Assembly: GCA_936924635.1 (NCBI GenBank)
Contig: CAKZHP010000086.1
Span: 1 to 23,717 of the forward strand
Length of the DNA stretch: 23,717 bases
Origin: an uncultured Propionibacteriaceae bacterium
GTDB lineage: Bacteria; Actinomycetota; Actinomycetes; Propionibacteriales; Propionibacteriaceae
Direction of reading: 5' to 3'
Both the position numbers and the translations under genes were made by a program. Positions within the stretch are counted from its first letter, which is position 1, and each line of letters opens with the position of its first letter. The notes below the pieces were generated by a model. That model had not been told where the DNA came from. It worked only from the letters and a program-made list of their open reading frames with translations, and searched no databases. Of this stretch, positions 14,451 to 20,790 are shown in pieces.

Positions 14451-14554
14451 GTGAGCAGGACAAGGCATGCCGCCACCAGCACCCAGCCCGCGCAGCCACC
14501 GACACAGCCGTCGCTCCTCGCCCCCGGGCGCGCCTCTCGCGACGGCCGCCCTTG

Positions 14555-15484
14555 TCACAGCGCCCGGCGCAGATGCCCTTCGGCAGCGTCGAGACGACGG
14601 CGGGCCTCGGCCGCGTCGACCTCGGCCAGCACCATCAGGATCGCGGTCTTCACGTGACCCTCCGCTCCCGCGAGCGCAGCCGCGGCCTCCTCCGACGAGC
14701 ATCCGGTGGCCGCCACGACCGTACGCTCCGACCTCGCCCGCAGCTTCTCGTTCGTCGCGCGCAGGTCGACCATCAGGTTCCCGTACGTCTTCCCCAGCCT
14801 CACCATCGTCAGCGTGCTGAGCATGTTGAGCACCAGCTTCTGCGCCGTGCCCGACCGCAGCCGCGTCGACCCGGCGACGAACTCCGGCCCGACGACCACG
14901 TCGATCGCCACCTCCGCGGCCTGCCCCACGGCAGAGCCAGCGTTGTTCGTGACACCCACCGTGTAGGCACCCACCCCCCGTGCGTACGCCAGCGCACCCA
15001 GCACGTACGGCGTCCGCCCCGACGCCGCCACCCCGACCACGGCGTCGTCCGCACGAAGCCCCAGCTCCCGCAGCTGCGCGGGGCCGGCCTCCCGGTCGTC
15101 CTCGGCGTTCTCCACGGCCCCGGTCACGGCCGCGGGGCCGCCGGCGATCAGACCGATCACCAGCGACGGGTCGGTGCCGAACGTGGGCGGGATCTCGCTG
15201 GCATCGAGCACCCCGAGACGCCCCGCGGTCCCTGCTCCCACGTACACCAACCGCCCACCTCGGCCGATGCGCTCGCTGATCCCGTCCACGGCAGCGGCGA
15301 TCTGCTCCCGACAGGCAGCGACGGCGTCGAAGACACCGCGATCGCCGTCGATCATCGCGGCGACCAGACGGTCGGTGGGCCAGGTGTCGATGTCGGAGAG
15401 GGCCGGGTTCGCGGCCTCGGTCGTCAGCCCGGAGATCTCCTGAGAGACCGTCGTCGGGGTCTCGGCACCGGCGGGGTTCTGCAT
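14555..15484 (-). CDS. murQ: N-acetylmuramic acid 6-phosphate etherase
   Basis: A 309-residue SIS-domain lyase. It cleaves the D-lactyl ether of MurNAc 6-phosphate to give GlcNAc 6-phosphate and lactate, a cytoplasmic step in recovering cell-wall sugars. The family signature GRLVYVGAGTAGRLGVLDASE (about 77-97) and PPTFGTDPSLV are present, with the two catalytic acids expected at Glu97 (DASE) and Glu128 (ENAED). GVAASGRTPYVLGAL (from 151) is the second phosphosugar-binding segment. ATG 15484 begins MQNPAGAETP, with TAGCCT 7 bases upstream. The reading frame is open further upstream but lacks homology there. No murR, murP or anhydromuramyl kinase gene is adjacent. Confidence 0.95.
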   Translation of the reverse strand: MQNPAGAETPTTVSQEISGLTTEAANPALSDIDTWPTDRLVAAMIDGDRGVFDAVAACREQIAAAVDGISERIGRGGRLVYVGAGTAGRLGVLDASEIPPTFGTDPSLVIGLIAGGPAAVTGAVENAEDDREAGPAQLRELGLRADDAVVGVAASGRTPYVLGALAYARGVGAYTVGVTNNAGSAVGQAAEVAIDVVVGPEFVAGSTRLRSGTAQKLVLNMLSTLTMVRLGKTYGNLMVDLRATNEKLRARSERTVVAATGCSSEEAAAALAGAEGHVKTAILMVLAEVDAAEARRRLDAAEGHLRRAL

Positions 15485-15491
15485 GGCGGTC

Positions 15492-15497
15492 AGGCTA
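15492..15497 (-). promoter_or_regulatory. -10 element of murQ, leaderless start
   Basis: TAGCCT on the minus strand, 7 bases before the ATG at 15484. No Shine-Dalgarno is seen. Confidence 0.55.
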
Positions 15498-15856
15498 TCG
15501 ACAGCCAGCAGCGATGCGTACGCCACCTCGCTGCCCCTCTGACGCCGCGGCACCTGCGCTGACCCGCACGCGCCGAGCAGAAGCGCACCCACCTCATGAG
15601 GGATCAGCCGTAAGAGCCCTCGGATGACCCCCGAAAAAGGCAGGATCGAGGACGTCGACGGGAACCGTCTGGCGCCCATAGGTAGAGGTACTCAGATCCT
15701 CCCTGCGCGCTACCTAGACAAGACTGGTAGTTCCCCTCAACTTCTCCCCTGCCCCTCCCCAAAACCCTCTGCGACAGTTGATTTGCAAGCACAGCAACAG
15801 CTCCGCAGGCACCTCAGAACCTCGCCGGCGGGCCAACACATGGAGGGCTCCGAGAG
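15498..15856. other. murQ-whiB divergent intergenic region
   Basis: About 360 bases with somewhat lower GC than the surroundings, including a polypyrimidine stretch near 15733-15770. No gene is supported. It should hold the whiB promoter and 5' leader, but no convincing -35/-10 pair could be assigned. The inverted repeat at 15679-15716 is the only clear structure. Confidence 0.5.
15679..15716. promoter_or_regulatory. Inverted repeat upstream of whiB
   Basis: TAGGTAG (15679-15685) and CTACCTA (15710-15716) form a perfect 7-bp inverted repeat with a 24-base loop, about 140 bases before the WhiB start. It may be an operator or a 5' leader stem. Confidence 0.35.
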
Positions 15857-16417
15857 ATGACCGTCACGGCCACCACCCGCACCGTTCCCGCCTGCGTCCA
15901 GGCGTCTGACGTCTTCCAGAACTCGCTCCTCGAGGATGGCCTCCCCACCGGCGCCACCGGCGACATCCGTCGCCAGCACGCCAGTCTGACCGCGCGGGCG
16001 GCGGCCACCTGCGCCTCGTGCCCGCTGCTCGCCTCCTGCCTGTACGACGCGGTCGTCAAGCACGACGTCAGCGGCTTCGTCGCCGGCACGACGCAGCGCC
16101 AGCGTCAGGAGATCCGTACGGCCCTCCGCGTCACCGTCGAGGCCGAGGACCTCGACACCCTCGCCGGCGTCGTGGCCCCGAACCGCCAGGTGAACCACGA
16201 GGAGGTGCTGCGTCTGCGCTCCGCGAACCCGCACGAGAGCCTGGAGACCATCGCGCACCGCCTCGGCTGCTCGCTGTCCACCGTGAAGCGCCACCTGCGC
16301 AAGGCCCGCAACGGCGAGATCGCCCCGAAGCTGAAGGCCGTCCCGCCGACGCAGGAGCAGGTGCTCGCCGCGTACGCCAAGGTCGTCCGCACCGCCTCCC
16401 AGCGCCGCGCCGCCTGA
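15857..16417 (+). CDS. WhiB-like iron-sulfur protein with C-terminal HTH
   Basis: A 186-residue protein. The N-terminal half has the four cysteines of a WhiB [4Fe-4S] domain: Cys13 and then CASCPLLASC (Cys52, Cys55, Cys61; C-x2-C-x5-C). VSGFVAGTTQRQR (71-83) stands where WhiB proteins have the GVWGG turn, but it lacks the Trp. The second half is unusual: residues about 113-152 (NHEEVLRLRSANPHESLETI... then LGCSLSTVKRHLRKAR) look like a helix-turn-helix. Typical WhiB proteins are near 80-130 residues and bind DNA through a short basic tail or a sigma factor. This one may bind DNA by itself. ATG 15857 has GGAGGG at 15842-15847. A strong terminator follows. Confidence 0.85.
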   Translation: MTVTATTRTVPACVQASDVFQNSLLEDGLPTGATGDIRRQHASLTARAAATCASCPLLASCLYDAVVKHDVSGFVAGTTQRQRQEIRTALRVTVEAEDLDTLAGVVAPNRQVNHEEVLRLRSANPHESLETIAHRLGCSLSTVKRHLRKARNGEIAPKLKAVPPTQEQVLAAYAKVVRTASQRRAA

Positions 16418-16427
16418 ACCAGCCACG

Positions 16428-16456
16428 ACGCCCCCGGCCCACCAGGCCGGGGGCGT
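16428..16456 (+). terminator. Terminator after the whiB-like gene
   Basis: ACGCCCCCGGCC/GGCCGGGGGCGT form a perfect 12-bp stem with loop CACCA, 10 bases after the stop, followed by TGTG. Confidence 0.85.
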
Positions 16457-16473
16457 TGTGCTGTGCGTCCGTC

Positions 16474-16552
16474 GGTTGAGCGAGAGCCCCTGAGCGTGCG
16501 AAGGGGGTCCGAGTCGAAACCCGGCGAGCCGAGCGGAGCGAGGCGGAGCCGA
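16474..16552 (+). repeat. Dispersed hairpin repeat, copy C
   Basis: GGTTGAG...GTCGAAACC (16474-16521) has inner GAGCCCCT/AGGGGGTC arms, then a second part with GAGCGGAGCGAG as its core and GC-rich arms. It has the same two-part layout as copies A and B. Confidence 0.65.
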
Positions 16553-16605
16553 TCAGCACCACGACGGCGTACGACGTGGTCGGGTGCGCCCTGACCTTGC
16601 TGATC
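16551..16605. terminator. Nested hairpin at the 3' end of the HAD gene
   Basis: GATCAGCA (16551-16558) pairs with TGCTGATC (16598-16605), and an inner CCACG/CGTGG stem lies within. On the minus strand it begins at the stop codon of the HAD gene, so it may end the serS-HAD transcript. There is no U-tract. Confidence 0.4.
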
Positions 16606-17398
16606 AGGCCGGGAACCACCGACTGAGCTCGGTGACCGTGCCGCCCTCGGCGAAGGTGCCGGTCACGGCGTCGGCCACTGCCTGTACATCCGGCATCGCG
16701 TCACCGATCGCCACGCCGCGACCGGCCCACTGCAGCATCTCGACGTCGTTGTACCCGTCGCCCATCGCCAGCACGTCCTCCGGCACCACACCGAGCCGCT
16801 CGCACACCACGTCCAGGCCCGACGCCTTGTCTACACCCTCGGGGGCGATGTCGAGCCAGTTCGACCAGCCGACGTAGTACGCGACCCCGTGCAGGCCCAT
16901 CCGCTCGGCGAGCGACATGAACTCCGCGTCCTCGCTGGAGGGGTCCCGTACGATCACCCGCGACACCGGCCGCGACTTCAGCTGCTCGATCGTCTCGGTC
17001 GTCGTGCGCCCGAAGAGCTCACCGTCGGGGAAGTCGGCGCTGACCCGGAAGCCCACGTCGATCTCCTCCACGGCGATCAGCGCGTCAGTGTGCTCCACGA
17101 CCCTGTCGATCACGTCCGACGGGTCGAAGGTCACCTCCCGCAGCAACCGCAGCGGCGGGTTCTCCACCACCACGGCCCCGTTGGAGCACACGTGCAGGCC
17201 CTGCGGCAGGTCGAGCGCATCGGCGATGATCTTCGTCGCCAGCCACGACCGCCCGGTCGACAGCACCACCGGCACGCCCGCGTCGACCACGCGGCGTACG
17301 GCCCGGTAGACCTCGTCGGGCATCCGGCTCATGGGGTCGACCAGGGTGCCGTCGATGTCGAGGGCGACCAGCTTCGGCCGCCAGTCCGCCGCGCTCAC
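16604..17398 (-). CDS. HAD-superfamily phosphatase, Cof type
   Basis: A 264-residue HAD hydrolase, the usual size for Cof/YbiV-like sugar-phosphate or nucleotide phosphatases. The nucleophile motif DIDGTLVD has Asp14 and Asp16, motif II is STGRSW, the Lys motif is in EGVDKASGL, and the acidic motif is MGDGYNDVEML. The middle part is a C2-type cap. The GTG start at 17398 overlaps the serS stop (GTGA, 4 bases), so translation is coupled to serS. Earlier in-frame starts lie inside serS and lack family homology. The substrate cannot be predicted. It is probably not part of tRNA charging; conserved adjacency to serS may simply reflect cotranscription. Confidence 0.88.
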   Translation of the reverse strand: MSAADWRPKLVALDIDGTLVDPMSRMPDEVYRAVRRVVDAGVPVVLSTGRSWLATKIIADALDLPQGLHVCSNGAVVVENPPLRLLREVTFDPSDVIDRVVEHTDALIAVEEIDVGFRVSADFPDGELFGRTTTETIEQLKSRPVSRVIVRDPSSEDAEFMSLAERMGLHGVAYYVGWSNWLDIAPEGVDKASGLDVVCERLGVVPEDVLAMGDGYNDVEMLQWAGRGVAIGDAMPDVQAVADAVTGTFAEGGTVTELSRWFPA

Positions 17399-18663
17399 AG
17401 CGGCAGCAGCCGGTCGCGTCCGAGGTACGGGCGCAGCGCGTCGGGCACGACCACCGAGCCGTCGGCCTGCTGGTGGTTCTCCAGCAGGCAGATGATGATG
17501 CGGGTCATCGCGCACAAGGTGCCGTTGAGCGTGGCGACCGGGCCGACCCCGTCCGCGTACCGGGCCCTGGTGTTGAGCCGGCGCGACTGGAACTCGGTGC
17601 AGTTCGACGTCGAGGTGACCTCGCGGTAGCGGCCCTGGGTCGGGATCCAGCCGTAGCAGTCGTACTTGCGCGCCGCGCTCAGCCCCAGGTCGCCCGCGGC
17701 CACCTCCAGCACCTGGAACGGGATGCCGAGCAGCGACAGGAACTCCTTCTCGTACGCGAGGAGCCGCTGGTGCTGCTCAGCCGCCTGCTCGGGCGTGCAG
17801 TAGACGAACATCTCGACCTTGTCGAACCAGTGCACGCGGAAGATGCCGCGGGTGTCCTTGCCGTACGAGCCGGCCTCGCGGCGGAAGCACGGCGAGTACG
17901 CGGCGTACGAGAGCGGCAGTGCCGAGCCGTCGAGGATCTCGTCGGAGTGGTACGCGGCGAGCGCGACCTCCGAGGTGCCGACCAGGTACAGGTCGTCGGC
18001 CGGCAGGTGGTAGACGTCCTGCGCGGCCTGGCCCAGGAAGCCGGTGCCCTCCATCGCCGACGGCTTGACGAGCGCCGGCGGCAGCATCGGGGTGAAGCCC
18101 CACTCGGTCGCCTTCGCCATCGCGAGCTGCGTCAGCGCCATCTCGAGCATCGCGCCCTGACCGGTGAGCACGTAGAACCGGGAGCCCGAGATCTTCGTGC
18201 CGCGCTCCATGTCGATGCCGCCGAGCAGCTGGCCGAGCTCCAGGTGGTCCTTGGGCTCGAACCCCTCGGCGGCGAAGTCGCGAGGGGCGCCCACGGTCTC
18301 GCGCACCACGAAGTCGTCCTCGCCGCCGGGCGGCACGTCGTCGAAGACGGGGTTGGGCAGCTGCTTCAGCAGCTCCTCGAACGCGGCATCGGCCTCGGCC
18401 CGGGCCGCGTCGGCCGCCTTGACGTCGGCGGAGAGCTGCTTCGTACGGGCCAGCAGCTCCTGCTTCTCGTCGGGGGCCGCCTTGGGGATCCGGCCGCTGA
18501 GCTCCTTCTGCTCAGCCCGCAGCCCCTCGTGGGTGGCGATCGCCGACCGGCGGGCCTCGTCGGCCGCGATCAGTGCGTCGACCAGCTCGGGAGACTCCCC
18601 GCGAGCCTCCTGGGCGCGGCGGAGACGGTCAGGGTCGGTGCGCAGGAGCTTCGGGTCGATCAC
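17395..18663 (-). CDS. serS: Seryl-tRNA synthetase
   Basis: A 422-residue class II synthetase that attaches serine to tRNA-Ser. The N-terminal long coiled-coil arm (about 25-105, rich in Glu/Lys/Ala) binds the tRNA-Ser variable arm. The catalytic core has motif 2 PCFRREAGSYGKDTRGIFRVHWF and motif 3 near NGTLCAMTRIIICLLENHQ. TSEVALAAYHSDE and SNCTEFQSRRLNTR are also typical. The GTG start at 18663 (MIDPKLLRTDPD) follows TAGGCT by 6 bases, suggesting leaderless mRNA. Its TGA overlaps the HAD gene start. Two tRNA-Ser genes are in the window but far away. Confidence 0.96.
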   Translation of the reverse strand: MIDPKLLRTDPDRLRRAQEARGESPELVDALIAADEARRSAIATHEGLRAEQKELSGRIPKAAPDEKQELLARTKQLSADVKAADAARAEADAAFEELLKQLPNPVFDDVPPGGEDDFVVRETVGAPRDFAAEGFEPKDHLELGQLLGGIDMERGTKISGSRFYVLTGQGAMLEMALTQLAMAKATEWGFTPMLPPALVKPSAMEGTGFLGQAAQDVYHLPADDLYLVGTSEVALAAYHSDEILDGSALPLSYAAYSPCFRREAGSYGKDTRGIFRVHWFDKVEMFVYCTPEQAAEQHQRLLAYEKEFLSLLGIPFQVLEVAAGDLGLSAARKYDCYGWIPTQGRYREVTSTSNCTEFQSRRLNTRARYADGVGPVATLNGTLCAMTRIIICLLENHQQADGSVVVPDALRPYLGRDRLLPL

Positions 18664-18669
18664 CCCCTC

Positions 18670-18675
18670 AGCCTA
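18670..18675 (-). promoter_or_regulatory. -10 element of serS, leaderless start
   Basis: TAGGCT on the minus strand, 6 bases before the GTG at 18663. The intervening GAGGGG is too close to serve as a Shine-Dalgarno. Confidence 0.55.
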
Positions 18676-18777
18676 TCGAGCGTGGTCACACTGCGGCGCG
18701 AACGCGAGACGGCCCGCCCCGGGCCACTGGGACCACCAAGGGTGCGCCCCACGGCTCCGCTCGCTCCCACTCCGCAC

Positions 18778-20087
18778 TCAGAGGGTGACCGTGGTCACGG
18801 TCACCCTCAGGGTCTTCGGCCGGGTGGTGAGGATCCCGGTCGCCCGTACGCGCTGCTGCGGCAGGTAGAGGCCGGTGCGGGCGAGCATCCGTGCCAGGAA
18901 GACGGTGATCTCGGTGGTGGCCATCGCCGACCCGATGCAGCGGTGGGAGCCGCCGCCGAACGGCAGGTACGCCCCCTTGACGGGCGCCCGGTAGGCGGGG
19001 TCGTCCGGGTCCCATCGTTCGGGGCGGAACCGCAGTGGCTCGGGCCAGACGTCCGGGTCCGGTGGATCAGGTAGGGGCAGAGGATGACCAGGGTGTCTGC
19101 CGGGATGCGGTCACCGGCCACATCGATGTCCCGCACCGTCGTACGCGGGAAGATGGTGACGGGCGTGCCGACGCGGAGCGACTCTTGCACGACGCGACCG
19201 AGGTATGCCAGCCGCGTCAGGTCCGCTGCCACCGGCGCCTCCGCGCCCAGCACGTCGCGCACCTCGGCGCGCGCCGCGGCGTACGCATCGGGGTTCGTGA
19301 GCAGCAGGTAGACCGCCCACGACAGCGCCGCGCTGGTCGTCTCGTGCCCGGCGATGATCAGCGTGATCACCTGGTCGACGATCTCCTCGTCGGTCAGGGC
19401 GCGGCCGTCGACGTCGCGGCCGTGCACGAGGTCGTGGAGCACCGAGTCCCCCTCTGGCCCATCGGCACGCACCCGGGCGGTCTCGGGGCTGATGCGCTCC
19501 ACCAACTGGTCGCGGGCGGCCAGGCCACGGCGCCACCCTGGCGTCAGCAGCCGCCGGCGCAGGTTCATCACCGAGGTCGTGCCGCCCATGGCGATCAGTT
19601 CGTTGATGGCAGGCGCGATCATGTCGTCGTCGGTGGCAAGCGGCCCGAAGAGGGTGCGCAGCGTGGCCCGGCGCAGAGCGTTCTTCACCTCCGCGTACAG
19701 GTCGATGGTCTGCCCGGCCGTCCAGGCTCCGATCATGTCGTCGGCGATCTGGACGAACGCAGACACATACGTCTCCACGCGACGCCGGTGGAAGGCCGGC
19801 TGCATCAGGCGTCGTCGTGAGGCGTGCTCCTCACCGTCGCTGAGGATCACCGAGGTGCGGCCGTCGATGGGTTCCAGCAGCCCGAACGCCTTCCACCAGC
19901 TGAACTCTTCCGACCGCGCGAACACCTCCGCGTTGTGCTCGGGACTGATCAGGTAGGTGTAGGCGGGGGTGCGCAGGACCCTCGTCCCCGGGCGCCTCCG
20001 CTGCCACGACCCGACCATCTCCGGGGCCCAGAACGTCATGGGGCGGTGCAGCAGGGGGGAACGACAGCTCGACGTCATCGTTTCCAC
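18778..20087 (-). pseudogene. Cytochrome P450, interrupted by a one-base frameshift
   Basis: A nearly complete P450 of about 430 residues. Frame 1, from 20087 or 20078 to about 19062, has the I-helix AGHETTSAAL, the K-helix ESLR and the FPRTTVRDIDVAGDRIPAD segment, ending at CPYLIHR. Frame 2, from about 19060 to the TGA at 18778, continues DPDVWPEPLRFRPERWD, then PFGGGSHRCIG with the haem-ligand Cys, and ends TTVTL. One G is missing from what should be GGG at 19059-19062 (plus-strand CC). All family landmarks are present in the right order, so the gene is either freshly inactivated or the base call is wrong. The start is ATG 20078 or GTG 20087. It is divergent from a TetR gene that probably represses it. 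The substrate is unknown. Confidence 0.88.
18781..18808. terminator. Perfect hairpin at the 3' end of the P450 gene
   Basis: GAGGGTGACCGTG and CACGGTCACCCTC are 13-base perfect arms around GT. The repeat encodes the last residues of the P450 and touches its stop codon (18778-18780). It could end transcription on either strand, although no U-tract follows. Confidence 0.5.
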
Positions 20088-20107
20088 AGTCGTGCTAACT
20101 ACTACTG
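20087..20107. promoter_or_regulatory. 21-bp palindrome, probable TetR operator
   Basis: A palindrome with outer arms CAGT/ACTG, inner GT/AC and a T-A-A centre has 7 of 10 base pairs symmetric. It covers the P450 start region and the -10 of the tetR gene, so one dimer could shut both promoters. CGTGCT also occurs as a direct repeat at 20091 and 20114. Confidence 0.6.
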
Positions 20108-20108
20108 T
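20103..20108 (+). promoter_or_regulatory. -10 element of the tetR gene, leaderless start
   Basis: TACTGT ends 6 bases before the GTG at 20115, and TTTCCA (20081-20086) lies 16 bases upstream as a possible -35. The element overlaps the palindrome. Confidence 0.5.
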
Positions 20109-20114
20109 GAGAGC

Positions 20115-20756
20115 GTGCTGTCATCCCGGAGCGAGCCGACGCGCCGCTCACTGGTGGAAGCAGCCATCGGCCAGCTCGCAGACGAGGGGATGCGCGGCCT
20201 CACCCACCGCAAGGTCGAGCAGCGGGCCGGGGCGGCGCAGGGCTCGGTGAAGTACCATTTCGGCAGCCTCGACGGCCTGATCAGCGCCGTGCTCGACCAC
20301 ATGGTGGCCCAGCAGATCGTGGACGTGGTCTCCTTCCCCCCCGAGGACCAGGCGGTGGTCGCCACCGGGCGTGTCCCACGGCACGTACGCGACCGTCTGG
20401 CCGCCAGCGCCGCACACCTCTGGTCGCAGGCAGACCTGAACCGGGCCCGCCTCGAGCTCTACCTGCACGCCAGCCGGCGGCCAGAGCTGCAGGCCGTCAT
20501 CGCCCGTGCCCGCGAGCACTTCGTCACCGCCGTCGCCGCAGCCCTGCCTGTCGACGACCCCGCGGTGGCGGAGTCGGGGGCGCGCCTGCTGTGCGCCGCC
20601 ATGGATGGCCTCATGCTCGATGAGCTCTCGGCCCCGCACCCGGACCTTCCCGGTGAGACCCCCGCGCACTGGCTGGCTCTCAGCGTCGGCGCGGTGTCGT
20701 TGCCATGGATCCGGGCGGCGCTGACCCAGAAGGGCGTGGAGCAGCCGGACCACTGA
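20115..20756 (+). CDS. TetR-family transcriptional regulator
   Basis: The protein has 213 residues, the usual TetR length. The N-terminal HTH reads RRSLVEAAIGQLADEGMRGLTHRKVEQRAGAAQGSVKYHFGSLDGLISAVLDHM (about 8-61), with RAGAAQGSVKYHF as the recognition helix region. The C-terminal part (about 75-213) is helical and would bind an effector and form the dimer. It is divergent from the P450, with 27-36 bases between starts, a classic arrangement for a local repressor. GTG 20115 is chosen from the TACTGT -10 six bases upstream and the start of homology; the frame is open further upstream inside the P450. The inducer is unknown. If the P450 is dead, the regulator may remain autoregulatory. Confidence 0.9.
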   Translation: MLSSRSEPTRRSLVEAAIGQLADEGMRGLTHRKVEQRAGAAQGSVKYHFGSLDGLISAVLDHMVAQQIVDVVSFPPEDQAVVATGRVPRHVRDRLAASAAHLWSQADLNRARLELYLHASRRPELQAVIARAREHFVTAVAAALPVDDPAVAESGARLLCAAMDGLMLDELSAPHPDLPGETPAHWLALSVGAVSLPWIRAALTQKGVEQPDH

Positions 20757-20790
20757 CGACTCATCGCCCCCCGGATGGAAAGATGCCCCC

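Noticed and set aside
17473..19074. 533-codon plus-strand open frame
   Set aside because: Antisense to serS and the P450 end; its composition is a reverse-frame artefact.
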